Origin: JBBFMJ01 sp037441225
GTDB taxonomy: Bacteria; Acidobacteriota; Thermoanaerobaculia; UBA2201
Length of the DNA stretch: 22,733 nucleotides
Direction of reading: 5' to 3'
NCBI GenBank assembly: GCA_037441225.1
Contig: JBBISU010000049.1
Span: forward strand, 1-22,733
Shown here: one piece after another, positions 13,217 through 21,386 of the stretch
How the letters are laid out: each line of letters starts with the position of its first letter
Position numbering within the stretch: the stretch's first letter is position 1
The notes under the pieces: model-generated
Seen by the model: only the letters and a program-made list of their open reading frames with translations
What the model was told of the DNA's origin: nothing
Databases searched by the model: none
Made by a program: the position numbers and the translations under genes

Positions 13217-14488
13217 ATGAGAAGAATTTTTCTTTTCTTTTTATTTTTTTCCTCCCTTTTTTATGGGGATGTAGTTCTTTTAAAAGTAAATGGAATTATC
13301 CATCCACCAACTGCAAATTACATTAAAAATGGCTTATCTTTTGCTGAAAAAATAAGTGCTGATCTTGTAATAATTGAGCTTAACACACCTGGTGGACTTA
13401 TGACCTCAATGAGAGAAATAAATACAGCAATACTTAACTCCCCTACCCCAGTTGCAGTTTATGTCTATCCTTCTGGCTCACAAGCTGCTTCTGCTGGTTT
13501 TTTTATATTGATGGCTTCTGATCTGGCAATTATGGCACCTGGTACAAACACTGGCTCCGCCCATCCAGTTGGTGGAAAAGGAGAAGACCTCCCAAAACAT
13601 TTGGGAAAAAAAGTGGAAGAAGATGCCTCTGCCACCATTAGAACCCTGGCAGAAAAAAAAGGAAGAAATTTGGATTTGGCAGAAAAAGCAGTTAAAAATA
13701 GTTTGTCTTTTACAGAAACAGAGGCACTGGATAATAACCTTATTGATTTTATTGCAAATTCAATAGATGACATTTTAAAGAAAGCCGATGGCAAAGAAAT
13801 TGAAAAATTAGATAATAAGATTAAATTAAATTTAAAAGGAAAAAAAATAATTGAACACCCAATGAACTTTGCCCAAAAAATCCTTTCAATTATAGCAAAT
13901 CCAGACATTGCTTACCTTTTAATGATGCTTGGATTTTTGGGGATTTATGTAGAAATTACGCATCCAGGTGGAATTTTCCCTGGTGTTATAGGTGTTTTAT
14001 CTCTTCTCTTATCTTTTTATGCCTTATCAGTTCTGCCAGTAAACTATGCAGGATTTGCCTTAATTTTGCTTGGAATAATTCTTTTAATCTTGGAAATAAA
14101 ATTAACAAGCTATGGTGCCCTTGCAGTTGGAGGTATTTTATCCTTCATTTTTGGCTCTATGATTTTAATAGATAGCCCAATTCCAGCCTTGAGGATTTCT
14201 ATGAAAACAATTATCCCAATTACAATTTTTATGGTCTTAATGGTCTTTATTTTAACTCGCCTTGCAATTAAAGCCCATCTTTCAAAGGTCTCAACGGGCG
14301 AAGAAGGGATTGTAGGTGAAGAAGGTAAAGCAGTGACAGAAGTTTACAAAGAAGGGAAGGTTTTTGTCCATGGTGAATACTGGAATGCTTACTCTGATGA
14401 ACCAATCCCACCAGATACAAGAGTAAAGGTTATAAAAGTTGAGGGTATGAGATTAAAAGTTCAAAAAGAAAAGGAGGAAACCCAATAA
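13217..14488 (+). CDS. NfeD-type membrane serine protease (ClpP class)
   Basis: A 423-residue membrane-bound protease of the NfeD1b (long) type, known to cleave the C-terminal region of stomatin-like proteins. Residues 1-17 are a signal peptide. A ClpP/SppA-like protease domain (about 18-190) has the nucleophile Ser92 in AASAGFF and the likely general base Lys132 in KKVEEDASATIR, forming a Ser-Lys dyad. Several hydrophobic segments at about 225-350 anchor it. A C-terminal OB-fold NfeD domain (about 355-423, GEEGIVGEEGKAVTEV) faces the periplasm or cytoplasm. Its substrate is probably the slipin encoded 62 bases downstream. It begins a co-directional block extending to lipA. Confidence 0.9.
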   Translation: MRRIFLFFLFFSSLFYGDVVLLKVNGIIHPPTANYIKNGLSFAEKISADLVIIELNTPGGLMTSMREINTAILNSPTPVAVYVYPSGSQAASAGFFILMASDLAIMAPGTNTGSAHPVGGKGEDLPKHLGKKVEEDASATIRTLAEKKGRNLDLAEKAVKNSLSFTETEALDNNLIDFIANSIDDILKKADGKEIEKLDNKIKLNLKGKKIIEHPMNFAQKILSIIANPDIAYLLMMLGFLGIYVEITHPGGIFPGVIGVLSLLLSFYALSVLPVNYAGFALILLGIILLILEIKLTSYGALAVGGILSFIFGSMILIDSPIPALRISMKTIIPITIFMVLMVFILTRLAIKAHLSKVSTGEEGIVGEEGKAVTEVYKEGKVFVHGEYWNAYSDEPIPPDTRVKVIKVEGMRLKVQKEKEETQ

Positions 14489-14550
14489 AAAAAATTTTGA
14501 TTTTATGTAGAAAAATTTTTGCAGTTATTTTAAAATATTAAGGAGGGTTT

Positions 14551-15294
14551 ATGACACAAGGTGTGTTTTTTGTAATTATTTTGTTTATTTTTTATCTATT
14601 ACAATGTATTAAGATCTTAAAAGAGTATGAAAGAGGTGTAATTTTTAGGTTGGGAAGGATAAGGTCAAAACCAGCAGGACCTGGAATTATCTGGATTTGG
14701 TGGCCCATAGATAAAATGCTAAAAGTATCTCTTAGAACAGTTGTTATGGATGTCCCTCCACAAGATGTAGTTACAAAAGATAATGTCTCTGTTAAAGTAA
14801 ATGCTGTTGTTTACTTTAGAGTAATTGAGCCAATAAAGTCAATAATTGAAGTGGAAAATTATATGTATGCCACATCCCAGCTTGCTCAAACAACATTAAG
14901 ATCTGTTTTAGGGCAAGTAGAACTGGATGAACTTTTATCCCAAAGAGAAAAATTAAATTTGCACCTTCAAGAAATCTTGGACAAACATACCGATCCTTGG
15001 GGTATTAAGGTTTCTAATGTAGAAGTAAAACATGTGGACTTGCCACAAGAGATGATTAGAGCAATCGCAAAACAAGCAGAAGCAGAAAGAGAAAGGAGAG
15101 GAAAAGTTATACATGCAGAAGGAGAATATCAGGCATCTATGAAATTAAAAGAAGCAGCAGATGTTATTTCAAAAGAACCAATTGCCTTGCAACTCAGATA
15201 CCTTCAAACCTTAACAGAAATTGCCACTGAAAAAAACTCTACAATCATTTTCCCTCTTCCAATAAATATATTTGAAGCATTTACTAAAAAATGA
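14551..15294 (+). CDS. SPFH/stomatin-like protein (slipin)
   Basis: A 247-residue membrane scaffold protein. It has an N-terminal hydrophobic anchor (about 4-22), then an SPFH/prohibitin domain (about 25-185) with YERGVIFRLGR, GPGIIWIWWPID, VPPQDVVTKDNVSV and the helical QAEAERERRGKVIHAEGE segment. The C-terminal hydrophobic stretch contains NSTIIFPLPIN, the kind of site that NfeD proteases cut in archaeal slipins. AAGGAGGG at 14541-14548 is a strong ribosome-binding site. Its stop overlaps the next start (ATGA at 15291-15294). Gene pairing with NfeD is a well-established association linked to membrane microdomain organisation. Confidence 0.92.
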   Translation: MTQGVFFVIILFIFYLLQCIKILKEYERGVIFRLGRIRSKPAGPGIIWIWWPIDKMLKVSLRTVVMDVPPQDVVTKDNVSVKVNAVVYFRVIEPIKSIIEVENYMYATSQLAQTTLRSVLGQVELDELLSQREKLNLHLQEILDKHTDPWGIKVSNVEVKHVDLPQEMIRAIAKQAEAERERRGKVIHAEGEYQASMKLKEAADVISKEPIALQLRYLQTLTEIATEKNSTIIFPLPINIFEAFTKK

Positions 15295-16586
15295 AAGTTC
15301 TTATATCTCCTTCGTTAATTAATGTCTTTAAGGAAAATGAGGATTTTTTAAAGAAAAAATCTGTTGAAATAAACTCTTTTGAAAAAGCAATTTCCAAAAG
15401 AAATTTTAATATTTGGATTTTAAAAGAAGAGGAATTTGGAAAGGAAATTCTAAAGAATTTTCAGGAACCCTTATTGAAAGTTTATATATCAAAAGAAATA
15501 AAAGAAAAGAACTTTGAAGAAAAGAAATTATTTGTAAGAGAAAATCTTTTTACTAATAATTTTAAATTTTGCTGGGATATTATTGAACAACATTTCCAGA
15601 TAACAAGAAAATATACATTACTTGCAATCCAAATTGATCTACTCAAAAGTGTTGAAAGCTTATTTTTGACACAGGAATTGGACAAAGTAATCTCTGAAAT
15701 TTTAAATTCTATTTGTAAAGTAATACCTTCAAGGAGTACAAGTTTCCTTTTGCTTAGGGATTATAAAAAGTCCTCTTATGAGATGTACCTTCCCCTTGAA
15801 AAAAAGAGACAGGTTCAAGAAAAACCAAAATATACATTCCATCCTGAATTTTTAGATGACATACTCTTTTCAGAAAAAAAATATGATTTTATTGAAGACC
15901 CAAACAATCCAGAAAAAAAACTTCTTGCCTTACCAATAAAAGGAACCCAAAGAGGGGTTGCCCTTGCTTTGATAAGCATAGAAGAAGAAATTGAAGAAGA
16001 ACTTCTCTCTTTGGCTTCACAATTTGCCTTAGAACTTTCTTCTGTTTTAGAAAACCTTTTGCTCTTTATTGAAACAAAGGAATTAACTGTAAAAGATGAT
16101 TTAACACAGGCATATAATAGAAGGTATTTTGAAGCTTTTATTGATGAGGAATTGGAAAGAGCAAAAAGATATGGGACAACCTTTTCAATTATATTTTTAG
16201 ATCTTGATGACTTAAAGAGTGTGAATATAAAATATGGACACCTTATTGGCTCAAGGACTCTTCAGGAAGTTGCAAAAAGAATCATAGGTTCTGTTAGAAA
16301 TGTTGACAGGGTTATGCGTTTTGGCGGAGATGAATTTTGTATTGTCCTTCCTTATACCCATACAGAAGAAGCTCTTATTGTTGCAAATAGGGTTAGGGAA
16401 GCAATTGCAGAAAGACCTTTCTTTTTATCATCTAATATAGAAATTAAAATAACTGCTTCTATGGGAATTGCAACATTTCCAGACCATGGAAGAACAAAAG
16501 AGACGCTCATAGCCAAAGCAGACCAAGCAATGTTTGAAGTAAAACAAAAGAAAAAAAATGCAGTAGGGATAGCAAAGAATGTCTGA
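15291..16586 (+). CDS. GAF-like/GGDEF diguanylate cyclase
   Basis: A 431-residue protein with an unassigned N-terminal part (about 1-105), a GAF-like sensor region (about 110-260: LDKVISEILNSICKVIPS, LALPIKGTQRGVALALI) and a C-terminal GGDEF domain (about 265-425). The active site RFGGDEF has GGDEF at 345-349. The inhibitory site RNVD (336-339) lies exactly five residues upstream, so an active, product-inhibited diguanylate cyclase making cyclic di-GMP from two GTP is likely. DDLTQAYNRRYF begins the domain in the usual way. No membrane segment is seen, so the enzyme should be cytoplasmic. It overlaps the slipin gene by four bases and the DUF4388 gene by eight, so all three are translationally coupled. 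Confidence 0.9.
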   Translation: MKVLISPSLINVFKENEDFLKKKSVEINSFEKAISKRNFNIWILKEEEFGKEILKNFQEPLLKVYISKEIKEKNFEEKKLFVRENLFTNNFKFCWDIIEQHFQITRKYTLLAIQIDLLKSVESLFLTQELDKVISEILNSICKVIPSRSTSFLLLRDYKKSSYEMYLPLEKKRQVQEKPKYTFHPEFLDDILFSEKKYDFIEDPNNPEKKLLALPIKGTQRGVALALISIEEEIEEELLSLASQFALELSSVLENLLLFIETKELTVKDDLTQAYNRRYFEAFIDEELERAKRYGTTFSIIFLDLDDLKSVNIKYGHLIGSRTLQEVAKRIIGSVRNVDRVMRFGGDEFCIVLPYTHTEEALIVANRVREAIAERPFFLSSNIEIKITASMGIATFPDHGRTKETLIAKADQAMFEVKQKKKNAVGIAKNV

Positions 16587-17682
16587 AGTTTTAACTCTTC
16601 AGGGAACAATAGAAGTTTTGCCAGAACTCCTAAGAACAGTTATGGCAAATCAAGGGGTTGTAAGTTTAAAATTGCAAAGGGATAGCATAGAATCAATTTT
16701 TTATTTTGAAGATGGCAAAATTATAAGTGCCATTACAAATGATCCCGACTTCCATCTGCCAGAAATTCTATTCACAAAAGGAGAAATTGACTACGAAGCA
16801 TATGTAAAAATCCAAGAGATTTTAAGAAAGAAAAAATCCCTTGTAGTTGCTTTACAAGAAAGTGGTGCTTTGTCTCCCGATGATTTTCTCCATGCAATGG
16901 AACTGCAAATTCAAGAAATTTTAAATTTTGCCTGCAGGTGGGTTTCTGGGATTTACACAGTTTCCTTCCTTGAAAAATTACCAGAAAATTTGATTCCTTT
17001 AAGAATTAATACAGAAAGAATTATATTAAACGCAATAAGACAAATACAAAGGTTTTCAAGCATAAAAAAAGGCATTGGCTCTTTTCAAAAATCCTTCATA
17101 AAGGTTCCTGAACAAGATACAAGAATTTATAAAATTGAGTTTAAAGATGAAGAAAATTATATTTTAAGCTTTTTTGAAGAAAGAAAAACAATTTCTGAAG
17201 TCTTAAACCTTTCATACCTATCAAATTTTGAAACCCTAAAGATAATTTTAGGGCTTTATGTTTTGCATTTAATAAAAGAAGAAGCAGAAGCAGGAGAAAA
17301 GAAAAAAATTGATGAAAGAGACAAAGAAATTGTTATGGCAGGAATGGTTGAGTCCTACAATAATGCATTTTCTACGATTTACAAAGGTGTTTATCAATTG
17401 GTTGGTGAAGAAGCAGAAGAAATAATGGAAAAAGTTATGTCAAAATTAAGTCCAGATTATAAAAGAGTAATCTCAGGGAATATTTTAGGTAGTGATGGCC
17501 GTTTTGATTATGATATGTTAACACAATTTATTTATAAAGAAAAGATAATTGACAGCTTACAATTTTTGCAAGATTTTTTAAATGAAGTTTTATATTCCTG
17601 GATATTGCAAGTAAGATTAAAGTTTGGAAATAAATTAGAAAATCTTTTGGAAGAAGCAATCTCTGAGGTTAGGGAATCTTAA
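16579..17682 (+). CDS. DUF4388 (PATAN) domain protein
   Basis: A 367-residue protein. Its first about 150 residues match the DUF4388/PATAN pattern: LQGTIEVLPELLRTVMANQGVVSLKL, the hairpin FYFEDGKIISAIT, then a helical block LPEILFTKGEIDYEAYVKI. This domain is common in signalling proteins of gliding, developmental and predatory bacteria, where it serves as an interaction module. The remainder (about 190-367) is helical and without a recognised domain. It overlaps the cyclase gene by eight bases and ends on a TAATG shared with lipA, so it probably acts with the cyclase. No enzymatic residues are evident. Confidence 0.8.
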   Translation: MSEVLTLQGTIEVLPELLRTVMANQGVVSLKLQRDSIESIFYFEDGKIISAITNDPDFHLPEILFTKGEIDYEAYVKIQEILRKKKSLVVALQESGALSPDDFLHAMELQIQEILNFACRWVSGIYTVSFLEKLPENLIPLRINTERIILNAIRQIQRFSSIKKGIGSFQKSFIKVPEQDTRIYKIEFKDEENYILSFFEERKTISEVLNLSYLSNFETLKIILGLYVLHLIKEEAEAGEKKKIDERDKEIVMAGMVESYNNAFSTIYKGVYQLVGEEAEEIMEKVMSKLSPDYKRVISGNILGSDGRFDYDMLTQFIYKEKIIDSLQFLQDFLNEVLYSWILQVRLKFGNKLENLLEEAISEVRES

Positions 17683-18530
17683 TGGAAAAAAATTTCCCTC
17701 CTTGGCTTTCAAAAAAGTTAAATTGGCAATCAATGGTAGATTTACAAAAAAATTTAAGAAAAGGAAAAATTTACACAATTTGCGAAGAAGCAAGGTGTCC
17801 AAACATCTCTGAATGTTTTTCACAAAAGACAGCATCTTTTTTAATCCTTGGAAACCATTGCACAAGAGGTTGTGCTTTTTGCAATGTTGCAAAGGGAAAG
17901 CCAAAAGATGTTAGGGAAGAAGAAGTAGAAGAAATTGGAAAGTTTGTAAAAGATTTAAATTTAAAATATGTTGTAATAACTTCTGTAACAAGGGATGATT
18001 TACCCGATGGTGGTTCAGAGCATTTTTCAAAAACAATAAAGCATTTAAAGAATATAAATCCAGAAATAAAGGTGGATGCTTTAACCCCTGATTTTAAGGG
18101 AATAAAAGAAGCAATCCATAAAGTCCTTGATTCAAAGCCAGATGTATTTTCTCACAACATTGAAACTGTAAGAAGGCTTTCCAAGAAAATAAGGAGTTCA
18201 AATACTTCATATGATACCTCTTTGTCAGTATTAAAAGAGGCATCTTTATCGAAAAAAGTAAAATTCATAAAATCCGGTTTTATGGTTGGCTTAGGAGAAG
18301 AAAAAAATGAGATAAGAGAGACAATCTATGACTTAAAGAATGCGGGCTGTAATGTCCTTACCATAGGCCAATATTTAAGACCAAATAAAAATTGCACCCC
18401 TGTTGTAAGATATTTAGAACCACAACAATTTGAAATGTTTGAAAAATGGGCAAAAGAAGCGGGCTTTGAAAAAGTTATTGCAGGACCTTATATTAGATCT
18501 TCTTATAATTTAAAAATTTTGTTTGAATAA
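17682..18530 (+). CDS. lipA: Lipoyl synthase LipA
   Basis: LipA is a radical SAM enzyme that inserts two sulfurs into octanoyl-modified E2 and H proteins to give lipoyl groups. The 282-residue protein has both iron-sulfur motifs: the auxiliary-cluster cysteines Cys34, Cys39 and Cys45 (CEEARCPNISEC) and the SAM-cluster Cys60, Cys64 and Cys67 (CTRGCAFC). The C-terminal RSSY at 272-275 supplies the serine ligand of the auxiliary cluster. TSVTRDDLPDGGSEHF and VGLGE are also diagnostic. Its ATG shares one base with the stop of the DUF4388 gene, which is surprising for a metabolic enzyme and suggests simple co-expression. No lipB, lplA or lipoyl-dependent dehydrogenase is in the window. Confidence 0.95.
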   Translation: MEKNFPPWLSKKLNWQSMVDLQKNLRKGKIYTICEEARCPNISECFSQKTASFLILGNHCTRGCAFCNVAKGKPKDVREEEVEEIGKFVKDLNLKYVVITSVTRDDLPDGGSEHFSKTIKHLKNINPEIKVDALTPDFKGIKEAIHKVLDSKPDVFSHNIETVRRLSKKIRSSNTSYDTSLSVLKEASLSKKVKFIKSGFMVGLGEEKNEIRETIYDLKNAGCNVLTIGQYLRPNKNCTPVVRYLEPQQFEMFEKWAKEAGFEKVIAGPYIRSSYNLKILFE

Positions 18531-18543
18531 AATGAAACGAATT

Positions 18544-18552
18544 TGGTATAAT
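18544..18552 (+). promoter_or_regulatory. Extended -10 promoter of the DUF1573 selenoprotein gene
   Basis: TGGTATAAT is a perfect extended -10 (TGnTATAAT). The start point would be near 18559, giving a short leader with GGAGG at 18571-18575. TATAAT (18547-18552) and ATTATA (18559-18564) form an inverted repeat around TATCGT, a possible operator. It lies in the 49-base gap after lipA. Confidence 0.5.
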
Positions 18553-18579
18553 TATCGTATTATAATTCAAGGAGGTTAA

Positions 18580-19851
18580 ATGAAGAAACTTTTATTCTTA
18601 TCACTGATTCTGTTTTTTTTCCAATTCCTTTATTCACAAGAAGAAGGAAAACCAGAAGCTTTTTTCCCTGAAACCACTCATGATATGGGAGAGGTTTTAA
18701 AAGGGAAAAAAATTGAGTATTCTTTTGTTGTAAAAAATACAGGGACAGCACCACTTAAAATAATCCAAGCTCGCCCCAGTTGAGGGTGCACGGTCACATC
18801 CTTTGACCGTGAAATTCTCCCCGGCGGGGAGGGAAAAATAACAGCAGTAATTGATACAAAAAGTTTTAAAGGTGGTGTTATACAAAAAAACATAACGGTT
18901 GAAACAAATTTAGAAGAGAAAAAATTTACAACTTTGATTTTAAAAGCAACAATATATTCTTATATTGATATAAATCCCGAAAGAATTTTTATAAATACCT
19001 TTAAAGGAGAAGAAGGAAAGTTTTCTGTTTCAATAAAACCAGCAAAATATGATAATCTTAAAATAAAAAAAATAGAAATTGATAATCCAAGGATAAAATA
19101 TACGCTTGATAAGCCAGCAGATAAATTGGCAATGAAAGAAAAAGGTTATGCTTTAACAATTATAACTCCACCAGACCTTCCTCCTTCAAATTATAATGGA
19201 ATAATAAAAATAAAAACAGATATAAAGGAACAGCCAGAAGAAGAAATAAGATATAACATAAATGTTCAAGATTTAATTACTGTAAATCCACCAGACATAA
19301 ATTTAAATGTTTCAAATAGGATTTATAAAATAATTGCTTTGGAGGACTTACAGGTTTTTGAAAAAAATTCGACTGATTCTCCTTCTATTGGAATCTTAAA
19401 CAAGGAAAGAGACGCCTTTGTAATAAATGCTGATGAGAAATTTGCCCAAATAAGGTTTGAACCAAATAAAAATGGTTATGTTTTATTAGAAAAAACAAAA
19501 AAAATATATGGTGGAAGCCAAATAAATGTATCAGTTCAAAAGCATAAAGGAGAAAATTTTGAAGTAAAAAATGTTGAATGCAATCTTCCATTTATAAAAA
19601 CAGAATTTAAACAAATTCAACCTAATTATTATTTAGTTACCTTAACTTATGAAGGTGAAATGAAAAATAAACAATACAATGGAAAATTGGTGATTTATAC
19701 AAACGATGAAGAAAATCCCAAAATAGAAAAAGAAGTTAAGGTCAATGTAGGCATTGAATCGCCAGCAATGCCTCCTAAGCCAAGATCTGCACCAATAAAT
19801 AGACCAATCGAGAGAAAAAATCCACCTCAAAAATTGGAGGAGATAAAATGA
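18580..19851 (+). CDS. DUF1573 selenoprotein, UGA at codon 68 read as selenocysteine
   Basis: The frame runs 424 codons including the stop if UGA at 18781-18783 (codon 68) is read through. Residues 1-19 are a signal peptide (MKKLLFLSLILFFFQFLYS), so the protein is exported. The first DUF1573/immunoglobulin-like domain (about 25-120) has FPETTHDMGEVLKG, FVVKNTGTAPLKI, then ARPS-U-GCTVTSF, and ILPGGEGKITAVIDT. In this family the conserved motif is Ser-Cys-Gly-Cys-Thr; UGA replaces exactly the first cysteine, leaving Sec68-Gly-Cys70. Downstream there is no stop until TGA at 19849, and the later part (about 125-400) continues as two or three beta domains ending with YNGKLVIYTNDEENPKIEKEV, then a Pro-rich tail. 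A SECIS-like hairpin follows the UGA. Function is unknown; a Sec-Gly-Cys redox or metal-binding site is inferred. GGAGG at 18571-18575 supports the ATG. It overlaps the next gene by ATGA. Confidence 0.88.
18781..18831 (+). promoter_or_regulatory. Candidate bacterial SECIS element (UGA plus two hairpins)
   Basis: After the UGA (18781-18783), bases 18789-18796 (CACGGTCA) pair perfectly with 18804-18811 (TGACCGTG), an 8-bp stem with a seven-base loop starting 14 bases after the UGA. A possible lower stem is GGG (18784-18786) with CCC (18820-18822). Directly after comes a second GC-rich hairpin, CTCCCC (18817-18822) with GGGGAG (18826-18831), whose loop GGC starts 40 bases after the UGA. The first loop (CATCCTT) lacks the guanine common in bacterial SECIS loops; the second has it but lies slightly far. 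The segment is far richer in GC than the gene around it. Confidence 0.75.
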
Positions 19852-20009
19852 AAAAAACATACAAGTATTTAACTTTAACAATTATTCCTTATTTATTAAT
19901 TTTAATTTCAATTGGAATCCATTTGAATTTTTTTAACTTTTCAATAAACTTTTTTAAAGGAACTATCAAAGGATTTTTGGGAATAATGGTCTTGCTTTTT
20001 CAATTTTAA
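19848..20009 (+). CDS. Small membrane protein, 53 residues, unidentified
   Basis: A short gene starting at ATG 19848 that overlaps the selenoprotein stop (ATGA). GGAGG at 19836-19840, just inside the end of the selenoprotein gene, is a good ribosome-binding site. The product begins MKKTYKY, has a hydrophobic helix at about 8-32 (LTLTIIPYLLILISIGIHL), a second at about 42-53 (GFLGIMVLLFQF) with FKGTIKG between, and stops at TAA 20009. It is probably a one- or two-pass inner-membrane protein. I do not recognise the family. Its tight coupling to the selenoprotein suggests a functional partner or membrane anchor, but this is inference. Confidence 0.6.
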   Translation: MKKTYKYLTLTIIPYLLILISIGIHLNFFNFSINFFKGTIKGFLGIMVLLFQF

Positions 20010-20024
20010 TTTTCAAAAAATTTA

Positions 20025-21386
20025 ATGCTTTTTGATTTTTTAATTATTGGCTCAGGGATATCAGGGCTTACAACTGGTTTCTGGCTTAAAAAAAATGGTT
20101 ATAATGTCCTGTTGATTGAAAAGGAAAAAGATTTAGGTGGCTCAATTAAAACAATTAAAAAAGATGAATTTTTAGTTGAACTTGGACCTAACACTGTTTT
20201 GAACAACACTCCATATCTTCAGGAGATTGTTGAAAGTTTAGACATAAAAGAAAGGTTAATTTATGCAAAAAAAATAAATAAAAAAAGATATATTTATAAA
20301 AATGAAAAACTTACACCTTTGCCTTTAAATCCAATAAGCTTTTTATTTTCTCCAATTTTTTCCTTTAAAAGCAAATTAAAAATCCTAAAAGAACCATTTA
20401 TTCCAAAGAGCAAAAAAGAAGAAACAATTGCAGAATTTGCAAAAAGAAGATTGGGTGAAGAAATCTTAAATTTTGCTGTTGGTCCCTTTGTCTCTGGGGT
20501 ATACGCAGGAGATCCAGAAAAACTATCTGTTCAATGGGCAACAAAAAAGATTTATGCCCTTGAAAAAGAATACGGTTCTTTAATTAAAGGAGCAATTGCA
20601 AAAAGAAAAGGACCATCTCCTTCAAAAGGACTTTTTTCATTTCAAGAGGGATTATTTGAATTAGTTAAAAAAATGGCAAATTTTATTGGAAATGTCCAGA
20701 TTGAAACAGAAGCAATAGAAATTGTTCCAAACAATAATAATTATTTAGTTTATGCAATAAAAGGGGATGAAAATATTAAATTTGAAACAAAAAGCATAAT
20801 TTTGACAGGAGATTCAATTTCCCAATGGAAAATTTTAAAAAAATTAGATGAAAATTGTCCCTTTAATGAGATTCCTTATGCAGGTGTGGTTATATTAGCA
20901 CTCGGATTCAAAAAAGAAGATTTAAAGCATAAGCTTGATGGATTTGGCTTTTTAATACCCCAGGTATATAACAAAAAATTGCTTGGATGTCTCTTTTCTT
21001 CTTCTCTTTTTGATGGAAGAGCACCTTCTGGTTGTGTTTTGCTTACCTGCTTTTTAGGGGGTGCTTTGCATTTTGATATTTTAAATTATAATGATGAAGA
21101 GATTTTAAATTATACTTTAAAAGAGATAATGCCAATTCTTAAAATAAAAAACAAACCATTTTTTTACATAATGAAAAAATGGCAAAGAGCAATCCCACAA
21201 TATAACATTGGACATAAAAAGTTTGTTGAATGGGCATCAAATTTTCAAAATAAATTTAAAAATATTTATATTTCAGGAAACATTTTAAATGGAATCTCAG
21301 TCGCAGATTGCATTACAAATTCAACAGAACTGGCAAAAAATATTTTAAAACCTTACAAAAAAATTTATTATGAAAATAAAATTTAA
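20025..21386 (+). CDS. HemY-type porphyrinogen oxidase (FAD-dependent)
   Basis: A 453-residue flavoprotein of the monoamine-oxidase fold, oxidising protoporphyrinogen IX (or coproporphyrinogen III) in heme synthesis. The dinucleotide-binding motif GSGISG is at 9-14, followed by the acidic end of the second strand and GGSIKT. GPFVSGVYAGDPEKLSV is a strong signature of the HemY/PPO family, and the C-terminal IYISGNILNGISVADCITN is the usual FAD-contacting region. Members of this family in Gram-positive and deep lineages act on coproporphyrinogen III (CgoX), so the exact substrate is not decided. No ribosome-binding site is clear before the ATG at 20025, 15 bases after the small membrane gene. 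Other heme genes are absent from the window. Confidence 0.88.
   Translation: MLFDFLIIGSGISGLTTGFWLKKNGYNVLLIEKEKDLGGSIKTIKKDEFLVELGPNTVLNNTPYLQEIVESLDIKERLIYAKKINKKRYIYKNEKLTPLPLNPISFLFSPIFSFKSKLKILKEPFIPKSKKEETIAEFAKRRLGEEILNFAVGPFVSGVYAGDPEKLSVQWATKKIYALEKEYGSLIKGAIAKRKGPSPSKGLFSFQEGLFELVKKMANFIGNVQIETEAIEIVPNNNNYLVYAIKGDENIKFETKSIILTGDSISQWKILKKLDENCPFNEIPYAGVVILALGFKKEDLKHKLDGFGFLIPQVYNKKLLGCLFSSSLFDGRAPSGCVLLTCFLGGALHFDILNYNDEEILNYTLKEIMPILKIKNKPFFYIMKKWQRAIPQYNIGHKKFVEWASNFQNKFKNIYISGNILNGISVADCITNSTELAKNILKPYKKIYYENKI

Noticed and set aside
15288..15294. Genetic code in which UGA is always an amino acid (Trp or Gly)
   Set aside because: UGA ends the slipin, GGDEF and selenoprotein genes with normal overlaps to the next starts, and only one internal UGA was seen among the window's genes.
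18580..18783. A separate 67-residue protein ending at the UGA, or a pseudogene from a nonsense mutation
   Set aside because: The stop falls exactly on the conserved motif cysteine, the downstream frame is intact for 355 codons and a hairpin follows immediately. Random decay would not produce all three. It remains the formal alternative.
18934..19851. Independent gene starting at ATG 18934
   Set aside because: It is the same frame as the DUF1573 gene after the UGA, has no ribosome-binding site and would start in the middle of a beta domain.
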